DNA from: Planctomycetaceae bacterium UBA2671
Lineage (GTDB): Bacteria; Planctomycetota; Planctomycetia; Planctomycetales; Planctomycetaceae
Assembly: GCA_002359185.1 (NCBI GenBank)
Contig: DEML01000009.1
Location: 188,431 to 202,997 of the forward strand
Direction of reading: 5' to 3'
Length of the DNA stretch: 14,567 bases
In this document: positions 7,674 through 14,545 of the stretch, piece after piece
How the letters are laid out: each line of letters begins with the position of its first letter
Position numbering within the stretch: the first letter of the stretch is position 1
Notes under the pieces: generated by a model
What the model was told of the DNA's origin: nothing
The model's database searches: none
Seen by the model: the letters and a program-made list of their open reading frames with translations, nothing else
Made by a program: the position numbers and the translations under genes

Positions 7674-8615
7674 ATGTTATCACAGGAAATGCTGATCTTC
7701 GCGGTTATTGTTTTCGCGGTCATCATAGGCATTGTGGTCTTTGTGCTCTTCACAAAGTATTTTCACCTGTGGTTACGTGGCTTTGTCACTGGAGCCCATG
7801 TTGGTCCGATTCAACTCGTTTTGATGTCGCTGCGGAAGGTCAACCCTACGGCGATCATCGATGCACGCGTCATGGCAGTGCAGGCAGGTTTGCCAAAAAT
7901 TCCGACCGCTGCTTTTGAGGCTCATTATCTGGCAGGTGGTAATATCCGCCGCATTGTGCAGGCTCTCATTGCTGCTCAACGAGCCAAGATTGATCTCGAC
8001 TGGGACACTGCCGCAGCGATCGATCTGGCAGGCCGAGATGTGGTCGATGCTGTGCGAACAAGTGTTGATCCGAAAGTCATTGATTGCCCAGATCCCAAAC
8101 GTCATTCACGAAACACGCTCGATGGTGTCGCCCGGGATGGCATTCAATTGAAAGCTCGTGCTCGAGTGACGGTTCGAACAAACCTGGCTCAGTTGATTGG
8201 CGGAGCTACTGAAGACACTGTAATTGCCCGTGTCGGCGAGGGAATTGTTTCGGCAATCGGATCGAGCGAAAGTCACAAGCATGTTCTGGCCAATCCAATG
8301 ATGATCGCCAAAGCGGTGCTCGCGAAAAGTCTCGACTCACAAACGGCCTATGAAATCGTTTCGATCGACATTGCCGATATCGATGTCGGCGACAATATCG
8401 GGGCTCGACTTCAGGGGGATCAGGCCGAAGCAGACATGCGCGTGGCTCGTGCCCGCGCTGAAGAGAAACGTGCTAAGGCTGTTGCAACAGAAGCAGAGAT
8501 GATGGCGTTGACCCAGGAAAACCGGGCCCGCGTGATCCTGGCCGAAGCGGAAATTCCCAAGGCGATGGCGGATGCATTTCGTCAGGATGGTTTACGATTG
8601 AACGGCAAAGCTTAG
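7674..8615 (+). CDS. floA: Flotillin-like protein FloA (YqfA/UPF0365 family)
   Basis: This 313-residue protein is a bacterial flotillin that assembles in functional membrane microdomains and influences membrane fluidity and membrane-protein organisation. A membrane segment spans residues 5-27. The core matches Bacillus FloA closely: FEAHYLAGGNIRRIVQALIAAQRA (81-104), AAIDLAGRDVVDAV, VARVGEGIVSAIGSSESHK and YEIVSIDIADIDVGDNIGA. A helical Ala/Glu/Arg-rich region follows (about 250-303), with DQAEADMRVARARAEEKRA. Compared with Bacillus FloA there is a short charged insertion near 139-150 (PDPKRHSRNTLD), and the C-terminal extension is missing. The start ATG is preceded by AGAGGA at a good distance. 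There is no NfeD-like gene beside it, unlike the arrangement in many Firmicutes. It is transcribed divergently from the cytochrome operon. Confidence 0.95.
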   Translation: MLSQEMLIFAVIVFAVIIGIVVFVLFTKYFHLWLRGFVTGAHVGPIQLVLMSLRKVNPTAIIDARVMAVQAGLPKIPTAAFEAHYLAGGNIRRIVQALIAAQRAKIDLDWDTAAAIDLAGRDVVDAVRTSVDPKVIDCPDPKRHSRNTLDGVARDGIQLKARARVTVRTNLAQLIGGATEDTVIARVGEGIVSAIGSSESHKHVLANPMMIAKAVLAKSLDSQTAYEIVSIDIADIDVGDNIGARLQGDQAEADMRVARARAEEKRAKAVATEAEMMALTQENRARVILAEAEIPKAMADAFRQDGLRLNGKA

Positions 8616-8676
8616 TGTTTCGTTTATCAGTAATCATTAACTATCGTCTGATTTTGAAATTCTGAGCCGATATTCA

Positions 8677-8699
8677 CACTGCTGGGCAAGCCAGCAGTG
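8677..8699. repeat. Perfect 9-bp hairpin, REP-like
   Basis: CACTGCTGG and CCAGCAGTG pair perfectly around the loop GCAAG. No T-run follows on either strand, so it does not look like an intrinsic terminator. It lies 22 bases before the longer palindrome at 8722-8801. From memory it resembles dispersed palindromes seen between planctomycete genes, but I cannot confirm this without a genome search. Confidence 0.55.
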
Positions 8700-8721
8700 G
8701 CACACATCGAGCCTCCTATTA

Positions 8722-8801
8722 GGGTGGCTGGGTTCGAACGAAGTGAATCCCCCAAATGGTACAATGCACTGGGGACTTCGCTTCGCTACTACCAGCCACC
8801 C
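8722..8801. repeat. Palindromic repeat element of 80 bases with GGGTGGCTGG ends
   Basis: The ends are a perfect 10-bp inverted repeat, GGGTGGCTGG (8722-8731) and CCAGCCACCC (8792-8801). Inside, AAGTGAATCCCC (8741-8752, allowing one more C) pairs imperfectly with GGGGACTTCGCTT (8771-8783), so the whole unit can fold into one long interrupted hairpin. The left arm, with GAAGTGAATCCCCCAA, is clearly related to the sequence at 14476-14511 and to the edge fragment at 1-21. This supports a dispersed family rather than a single regulatory site. Confidence 0.7.
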
Positions 8802-8897
8802 GATGCAACTTACCCGATGCACTTGAATGATTCCCCTGGGCTCAGGCGTTTTCGTAACGATTACACGGATAATTGCATTATTTTTCAAAAGTCGGTC

Positions 8898-8916
8898 TGT
8901 AGTTGTCGTAACTACA
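8898..8916. other. Perfect 7-bp inverted repeat
   Basis: TGTAGTT and AACTACA flank the loop GTCGT. There is no adjacent T-run on the plus strand and no gene nearby that would need it as a terminator. Its function is unknown, and chance is possible in a 711-base gene-free region. Confidence 0.3.
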
Positions 8917-9326
8917 CAGAGAATAGTTTCGAAGTCTGGCGTGTGAGATTTCGATAGATAAGGATAACCGGCATTGTTTGGTGTCGGCTGATCGAAAATG
9001 CGCTTCATTCGTCAACTTATGCGATTATCAGAATTATCGTCAGAGTTTTATTTTCCAAGTATAAAAATTTGTAAAGCACGACAACGGAGTGCATTACAGT
9101 GATTAGACGATCAAAATAAACCCTGACAGGGTAGCCGAGCATTCGTCTGGCATTTCCGCGGATTAGTCAGCTTTCGATTGAGTTTGGCCTGACAATTGCT
9201 AACATTGTTCTTAGAGAATGGTTTCAATCCGTAGCTACTCTCCAAGTCAAGAAGACATACAGAACAAATCAGGTCGGTTACTGAATCAGGAAGGTCGGCA
9301 GCCGCGTTGTTTATAAGGATACTCTC

Positions 9327-9542
9327 ATGTCCACAACCGATCGACTCCACGTGGAATTGAACACTCGTCAGCAGGATCTGCTGCTCGAAGGCTTACGATA
9401 TATGACAAGTTCGGTTCGTTTACGTCGTGAAGACCCCACCGAAGAAACGGTGGCATTGCGTCGCGAACAATTGACGGAACTTCGTGAACTGGCCGCTCTG
9501 ATCGAGGGAAACGCCACCGCTGAGATGGCCGTCAATTCCTGA
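9327..9542 (+). CDS. Small helical protein of unknown function
   Basis: This 71-residue protein is not one I recognise. It is rich in Leu, Arg, Glu and Thr, has no Cys, no signal peptide and no membrane segment, and should be almost entirely helical: LNTRQQDLLLEGLRYMTSSV, then a turn with EDPTEE, then VALRREQLTELRELAALIEG. A helical hairpin or coiled-coil dimer in the cytoplasm is likely. It is very probably a real gene: AAGGA (9315-9319) lies seven bases before the ATG, and a strong intrinsic terminator follows 23 bases after the stop. It has its own transcription unit, isolated by 711 bases from floA. It could be a small regulator or protein-binding adaptor, but nothing in the sequence fixes the function. 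Confidence 0.8.
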   Translation: MSTTDRLHVELNTRQQDLLLEGLRYMTSSVRLRREDPTEETVALRREQLTELRELAALIEGNATAEMAVNS

Positions 9543-9565
9543 AGTCCTGTTTAATCATCCATTAG

Positions 9566-9603
9566 ACGCCGCATGTGCTTTTAGCATGTGCGGCGTTTTT
9601 TTT
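9566..9603 (+). terminator. Intrinsic terminator of the 71-residue protein gene
   Basis: ACGCCGCATGTGC pairs with GCATGTGCGGCGT over 13 bp, including two G-T wobbles, around the loop TTTTA. Eight T residues follow (9596-9603, the first being part of the stem). This is a textbook rho-independent terminator 23 bases after the stop codon. Confidence 0.92.
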
Positions 9604-9814
9604 GGGCACCGTGAGAATCTTAACCAGATTAGCAGGACAGGAGCGGAAATTCCGGAGAATTTTTATGTAAGAAATTTCCAATCGATTCCGCCAGTCACTT
9701 GAATCTGAATTAGCCTTCTGGGCAGAATGTGAACAGGAGACCATGCGGTAACGGGCGTTATCGAACATTATCGTCTCCGTTCTTAATTCTTCAGACATGA
9801 CGGAAGAAAGCTCT

Positions 9815-10153
9815 ATGAAAACGACTGGTTTAATCACGCTTTGCCTCTGCCTGTGCTTTGTCATCAGTTCTGCACCTGCTCAGAAAATGAAATCAGCTGA
9901 CGCGCCGGCGACTGCGCGCTCGAAGAATCGATTGCCCAATTATTATGGACAAATTGGATTGAGCGATGAGCAACGCACGAAAATCTACTCGATTCAAACG
10001 GAGTTCCGCACGAAATCTGAAGAACTCATTCGACAGCTCGAAGATATGCGTACCGAAGAAACGTTAGAAATTCAGTCTGTTTTGACTCCCGAGCAACGCA
10101 TCGAGTTGAATGAACTCGTCACAGCTGCCCGGAAGAAACGGCAGGCCTCCTGA
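9815..10153 (+). CDS. Short exported protein resembling Spy/CpxP (LTxxQ-type)
   Basis: From the ATG at 9815 this is 112 residues. That start is preferred over the in-frame ATG at 9797 because it is preceded by GGAAGAAAG and directly begins a signal peptide (MKTTGLITLCLCLCFVISSAPAQ). The mature part is charged and helical. It holds two related segments, GLSDEQRTKIYSIQTEF (48-64) and VLTPEQRIELNELV (89-102), with the DEQR/TPEQR core typical of the Spy/CpxP LTxxQ fold. These proteins act in the periplasm as chaperones or stress and metal sensors, and many planctomycetes have short uncharacterised relatives. The three Cys residues (10, 12, 14) lie within the hydrophobic signal core and do not form a clear lipobox. 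Placement in the broad family is moderately sure; the exact role is unknown. Confidence 0.8.
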   Translation: MKTTGLITLCLCLCFVISSAPAQKMKSADAPATARSKNRLPNYYGQIGLSDEQRTKIYSIQTEFRTKSEELIRQLEDMRTEETLEIQSVLTPEQRIELNELVTAARKKRQAS

Positions 10154-10213
10154 GATTTTACGATAGGGTTTTCAACCTAATCCACAATCGATAAAGTGGA
10201 TCTCAATGTATTC

Positions 10214-10248
10214 ATCCGCAGTAGAAACTTTTGCTGCGGATATTTTTT
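10214..10248 (+). terminator. Terminator-like hairpin between the Spy-like and UxaC-like genes
   Basis: ATCCGCAG (10214-10221) and CTGCGGAT (10234-10241) form a perfect 8-bp stem around a 12-base loop. A T-rich run ATTTTTT follows. It lies 60 bases after the Spy-like stop and only 36 bases before the next start codon. It fits an intrinsic terminator for the upstream gene, but it could also act as an attenuator for the downstream gene. A second weaker hairpin (ATCCAC/GTGGAT, 10180-10201) precedes it. Confidence 0.75.
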
Positions 10249-10284
10249 ATCTCCCTGTCCGATTCGGTCCAAAACGGTTATTTC

Positions 10285-11565
<1,281 letters not shown>

Positions 11566-11582
11566 TTTCTTCGTTCCAAACA

Positions 11583-11625
11583 GGCAGATTTCTGAAGATT
11601 CCCGCGAATTGGAGCGAAATCTGCC
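11583..11625 (+). terminator. Inverted repeat after the UxaC-like gene, possible weak terminator
   Basis: GGCAGATTT (11583-11591) and AAATCTGCC (11617-11625) are a perfect 9-bp inverted repeat with a 25-base loop, starting 17 bases after the stop. No clean T-run follows, only TTTCCTCTTTT from about 11640. It may be a poor or factor-dependent terminator, or a 3' stabilising hairpin. Confidence 0.4.
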
Positions 11626-11682
11626 CAATTAGCGGGTCGTTTCCTCTTTTCAGACTGCTAAGACGTCGCTAATATTCTCATT

Positions 11683-11786
11683 AGACCATTTTCAAATGGT
11701 TTCTGCAGTCGCATGAGCATCAAATGACCATAGAACGAAGTGTTTGCTCCTGCCGTACGCTGCAGATAATTATTGAAAATGCTCTA
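11683..11786. repeat. 104-base repeat element, copy 1 (upstream of fusA)
   Basis: It aligns without gaps to 14247-14350, with 92 of 104 identical positions. Extending one base outward to 11682, the ends are inverted repeats: TAGACCATTTTCAA at the left, and the complement of TAGAGCATTTTCAA at the right (13 of 14 match). CTGCAG occurs inside each arm (11703-11708, 11760-11765), which allows one long imperfect hairpin. The outermost TA dinucleotides could be a target duplication, as in miniature elements mobilised by Tc1/mariner or IS630-type transposases, but this is inference. No coding capacity. Confidence 0.75.
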
Positions 11787-11976
11787 GAACCCTCAGGACA
11801 TGGGGAGCTTACGCTCTGAATAACGGCTTGGCAGGGTTCAATTGCCTCAGATTTGCTTGCTTTGTAACCACACTCGAAGTCTCTTCATTATGAATAATGG
11901 ATGAGAATTCTCTTCAGTGTTGGAATCAGAATTTTATTCCACGAAGAGGTTACAGGAAAGCTAAGCAGATTTCGGA

Positions 11977-12018
11977 ACAGAGACGCGAACGTATGAGGAA
12001 GTGTCTCTGTCAATTTTT
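11977..12018 (+). promoter_or_regulatory. Terminator-like hairpin in the fusA leader
   Basis: ACAGAGAC (11977-11984) and GTCTCTGT (12003-12010) form a perfect 8-bp stem with an 18-base loop, followed by CAA and five T residues (12014-12018). It lies about 60 bases before the fusA start and faces fusA. It could end upstream transcripts or attenuate fusA. No tested antiterminator partner is evident. Confidence 0.45.
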
Positions 12019-12020
12019 CA

Positions 12021-12041
12021 TCAGGTTGATTGGCAACCTGA
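12021..12041 (+). promoter_or_regulatory. Second hairpin in the fusA leader
   Basis: TCAGGTTG and CAACCTGA are a perfect 8-bp inverted repeat around ATTGG, beginning three bases after the T-run of the previous hairpin and ending 38 bases before the start codon. It may regulate translation or mRNA stability, or be a protein-binding dyad. Its function is not known. Confidence 0.4.
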
Positions 12042-12079
12042 CTGTTTCCAACTCTCACTGAATTTATGCACACCGAACC

Positions 12080-14239
12080 ATGAAAAACCTCGACCAAGTA
12101 CGGAACATTGGGATCTCCGCTCACATCGACTCTGGCAAAACCACGTTGACAGAACGAATTCTGTTTTACGCAGGAAAGACCTACAAAATCGGTGATGTGA
12201 AAGACGGTGGCGAAGGTGCCGTCATGGATCATATGGAACTCGAACGCGAGCGCGGTATCACCATTACCTCCGCCGCAACTCAGGTCCGCTGGCAGGATCA
12301 CGTTGTTAACGTGATCGATACACCGGGCCACGTCGATTTTACCGTCGAAGTGGAACGCTCCCTTCGCGTTCTCGACGGAGCGATTCTCGTGCTCTGCTCT
12401 GTCGGTGGTGTGCAAAGTCAGTCTTTGACGGTCGACCGTCAGATGAAACGCTACGGAATTCCCCGAATTGCGTTCATCAATAAACTCGACCGCACAGGAG
12501 CCGACCCGGATTCTGTCTGTCAACAGATTGAAGAAAAACTCGGCGTGACTCCCGTCCCGCTGCAGATTCCGATTGGTGTCGAATCAAACCATAAAGGTGT
12601 TGTCGACCTGCTCAACATGCGGGCGATTTACTTCCATGGAGATAACGGCGAAGAGATCAAGTACGAAGAAATCCCTGCAGAGTTGAAAGACAAAGCGGAA
12701 ACTGCTCGTGCTCATATGCTCGAGCAACTCTCGTTGTTTGACGATGAGTTGATGGAAATGTTGTTGGAAGAATCAGAAATTCCAGTCAGCAAAATTGAAG
12801 ATGTTATCCGCTCAGCAACTCTTTCACAAAGCATCACTCCTGTGATGATGGGCAGTGCGTTCAAAAACAAAGGTGTCCAGGTTCTCCTGGATGGGGTGAT
12901 TCGCTATCTTCCTTCGCCGCTTGATCGCGAAGTGAAAGCGATTGATGTGACGGCTGTCGAGAAAGCAGAAAAGGCAGAACGGGACAATGGAACGAATGAA
13001 AAAATCGATCCTGACAAATACAAAGTTCCCCTTTCAACAAGCGATGACGATCCGCTCGTCTGCATGGCGTTTAAAACCGTTATGGAGCAGTTCGGTCAGT
13101 TGACTTATACCCGAATTTATCAGGGACAAATCAAAAAGGGCGAAAGCTACATCAATATTCGAACGGGTCAGAAAACCCGTTTCGGACGTATCGTCCGTAT
13201 GCACTCCAACGACCGTGAAGATGTCGACGTTGCCGGAGCCGGCGATATTGTCGCTATCGTCGGTGTCGATTGTGCGTCCGGGGATACGTTCTGTGGAGAT
13301 GGAGCGAACTACTCTCTGGAAAATATCTACGTTCCAGAAGCGGTGATTCGTCTGTCGATTGAACCGAAGAGTCGAGACAGTGCCGACAAACTCGGCAAAG
13401 CTCTCGAGCGCTTCCGCCGTGAAGATCCGACATTCCATGTGATGACCGATGAAGAAACCGGACAAACCATTATTGCCGGAATGGGTCAGTTGCACCTGGA
13501 TGTTTATATCGAACGCATCAAACGCGAGTACAAATGCGAGTGTATAATTGGTGAGCCTCGGGTGGCTTATAAAGAAACTCCGAGTAAAGCCGTCGAGTTC
13601 AATTACAAACATAAGAAGCAGACCGGTGGTTCCGGACAATACGCTCACATCGTGGGCAAGATTGTGCCGATGGCCGAAGGTTTTGAAGCTCCTTATGAAT
13701 TCCATAACGATGTGACCGGGGGACGTATTCCTAAAGAATACATTCCATCCGTCGACGCTGGTTTTCAGCGGGCTCTCGAAAAAGGTCCGTTGTGCGAATG
13801 TGAAGTTGTTGGAGTAGATGCTTATCTCTCTGATGGTTCTTATCACGATGTCGACTCGTCGGAAATGGCATTCAAAATTGCTGGCTTCGACTGCATGCGA
13901 ACTAATCTGCGTGAGAAGTGCGATATGGCATTGCTCGAGCCGATCATGACTCTGGACATCGAAGCTCCTGATGAATATCAGGGATCGATCACCGGTCATA
14001 TTTCGAGTAAGCGAGGAATCGTGACATCGTCTTCAACCAAAAGCGCGACCTGCTACATTCTGGCAGAAGTACCGCTCGCAGCGATGTTCGATTACGCCAA
14101 CGAACTCCGTTCGATGACACAGGGCAAAGGGGGCTTCAGCATGGAGTTTGCCCGTTACGCCCGCTGTCCTCGCAATGTTCAGGAAGAAGTCGTCGAACGC
14201 CGACGCAAAGAACTGGAAGAACGTCGGAATAACAAGTAA
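12080..14239 (+). CDS. fusA: Elongation factor G, spdEFG1 (mitochondrial EF-G1-like) subfamily
   Basis: This 719-residue translational GTPase drives ribosomal translocation. G-domain motifs are intact: P-loop AHIDSGKT (14-21), switch I RERGITI (56-62), DTPGH (80-84), NKLD (134-137) and GSAF near 257. Domain II (LTYTRIYQGQIKKG), domain III (GMGQLHLDVYIERI), domain IV (GGSGQYAHIVGK, VDSSEMAFKIAG) and domain V (LLEPIMTLDIEAP) follow in order. The Ser in HIDSGKTTLTERILFY and MELERERGIT mark the spdEFG1/mtEFG1 group, against HIDAGKTTTTERILFY and EQERGIT in canonical EF-G. A charged stretch with KAEKAERDNG lies between the G domain and domain II. The gene is not linked to rpsL, rpsG or tuf. No strong Shine-Dalgarno is visible before the ATG. 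Matching 104-base repeats flank it, and its own terminator follows. Confidence 0.96.
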   Translation: MKNLDQVRNIGISAHIDSGKTTLTERILFYAGKTYKIGDVKDGGEGAVMDHMELERERGITITSAATQVRWQDHVVNVIDTPGHVDFTVEVERSLRVLDGAILVLCSVGGVQSQSLTVDRQMKRYGIPRIAFINKLDRTGADPDSVCQQIEEKLGVTPVPLQIPIGVESNHKGVVDLLNMRAIYFHGDNGEEIKYEEIPAELKDKAETARAHMLEQLSLFDDELMEMLLEESEIPVSKIEDVIRSATLSQSITPVMMGSAFKNKGVQVLLDGVIRYLPSPLDREVKAIDVTAVEKAEKAERDNGTNEKIDPDKYKVPLSTSDDDPLVCMAFKTVMEQFGQLTYTRIYQGQIKKGESYINIRTGQKTRFGRIVRMHSNDREDVDVAGAGDIVAIVGVDCASGDTFCGDGANYSLENIYVPEAVIRLSIEPKSRDSADKLGKALERFRREDPTFHVMTDEETGQTIIAGMGQLHLDVYIERIKREYKCECIIGEPRVAYKETPSKAVEFNYKHKKQTGGSGQYAHIVGKIVPMAEGFEAPYEFHNDVTGGRIPKEYIPSVDAGFQRALEKGPLCECEVVGVDAYLSDGSYHDVDSSEMAFKIAGFDCMRTNLREKCDMALLEPIMTLDIEAPDEYQGSITGHISSKRGIVTSSSTKSATCYILAEVPLAAMFDYANELRSMTQGKGGFSMEFARYARCPRNVQEEVVERRRKELEERRNNK

Positions 14240-14246
14240 TTGATTA

Positions 14247-14350
14247 AGACCATTTTCAAATGATTTCTGCAGTCGCATGATCATCATATGACCAGAAAAT
14301 GCGGGGTTTGCTCCTGCCGTACGCTGCAGTGAATTATTGAAATTGCTCTA
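14247..14350. repeat. 104-base repeat element, copy 2 (downstream of fusA)
   Basis: This is the same orientation and length as 11683-11786. Bases 14306-14329 are identical to 11742-11765 over 24 positions, while five of the 12 differences cluster at 14297-14305. The ends again form an inverted repeat (AAGACCATTTTCAA against TAGAGCAATTTCAA on the other strand). It begins seven bases after the fusA stop codon and precedes the terminator, so it is probably transcribed into the 3' end of the fusA mRNA. Confidence 0.75.
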
Positions 14351-14362
14351 AACGAGAACAAC

Positions 14363-14396
14363 AGCCGTGCACGAAAATGCACGGCTATTTTCGTTT
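14363..14396 (+). terminator. Intrinsic terminator of fusA
   Basis: AGCCGTGCA and TGCACGGCT form a perfect 9-bp stem around CGAAAA, followed by ATTTTCGTTT. The upstream AAACGAGAA can extend pairing with the downstream T-rich tract, which gives partial symmetry. It lies about 124 bases after the stop because the 104-base repeat sits in between. Confidence 0.85.
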
Positions 14397-14412
14397 AACG
14401 ATCCCTCTTTTC

Positions 14413-14463
14413 TTAACCCGAAGCGTCAGCAAGGGGACGGTTTTCAATCAACAATCGGGTTAA
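14413..14463. repeat. Palindromic element with TTAACCCG / CGGGTTAA ends
   Basis: TTAACCCG (14413-14420) and CGGGTTAA (14456-14463) are a perfect 8-bp inverted repeat with a 35-base centre that begins AAGCGTCAGCAAGGGGAC. From memory, CCCGAAGCGTCAGC-like sequences recur between planctomycete genes, so this is probably a dispersed element. A genome search is needed to confirm it. Confidence 0.5.
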
Positions 14464-14475
14464 ACATAAAATAAC

Positions 14476-14511
14476 AGGGTGGCGGGAACGCTCTCGAAGA
14501 GAAGCCCCCAA
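14476..14511 (+). repeat. Left arm of a GGGTGGCGGG-type palindromic repeat
   Basis: AGGGTGGC, then CGAAGAGAAGCCCCCAA, parallel AGGGTGGC and CGAAGTGAATCCCCCAA at 8721-8756, with a different joint between them. The first 17 bases from 14477 match the reverse complement of 4-20 at 15 positions. The right arm would lie beyond the window or is missing. Confidence 0.6.
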
Positions 14512-14545
14512 TCTTTTGATTTTCACGACTCAACTGATAATTAAG

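Larger units (their letters stand above)
8616..9326. other. 711-base gene-free region with palindromic repeats
   Basis: No believable gene is present. An open frame on the plus strand at 8697-8957 runs through the palindromes and lacks a ribosome-binding site. The region holds a perfect 9-bp hairpin (8677-8699), an 80-base palindromic element (8722-8801), a 7-bp hairpin (8898-8916) and a 13-base dyad ACCCTGACAGGGT (9120-9132). There is no T-run after the first hairpin, so no classical terminator for floA is seen. The last 200 bases are AT-rich and probably hold the promoter of the next small gene, but no hexamer pair stands out. Confidence 0.7.
11566..12079. other. 514-base gene-free region upstream of fusA
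   Basis: No gene is seen. In order the region holds: an inverted repeat after the UxaC-like gene (11583-11625), the first copy of the 104-base repeat (11683-11786), a 10-base palindrome GAGAATTCTC (11904-11913), a TGGAAT/ATTCCA dyad (11921-11941), and two hairpins in the probable fusA leader (11977-12018 and 12021-12041). No clear promoter hexamers could be fixed. The density of dyads is higher than in the other intergenic regions of this window. Confidence 0.7.

Noticed and set aside
8697..8957. Plus-strand open frame of 86 codons after floA
   Set aside because: It runs straight through the 80-base palindrome, has no ribosome-binding site, and its composition is not protein-like. It is best explained as an open frame created by the repeat.
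9120..9132. ACCCTGACAGGGT dyad as a repressor operator
   Set aside because: The dyad is perfect but short, matches no operator I know, and lies about 195 bases from the next start codon. It was noted but not called.
9797..9814. Upstream ATG start for the Spy-like protein
   Set aside because: It would add acidic residues before the signal peptide, and the GGAAGAAAG sequence fits the ATG at 9815.
10231..10284. Upstream TTG start for the UxaC-like gene
   Set aside because: It falls in the loop and stem of the terminator hairpin, and the added residues do not match the family.
11888..12523. Minus-strand open frame of 211 codons across the fusA leader and start
   Set aside because: It overlaps the G-domain coding region and leader hairpins, and no recognisable motif is present.
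13034..13999. Minus-strand open frame of 321 codons within fusA
   Set aside because: fusA is unmistakable here, and long antisense frames are common opposite highly expressed genes with biased codons.
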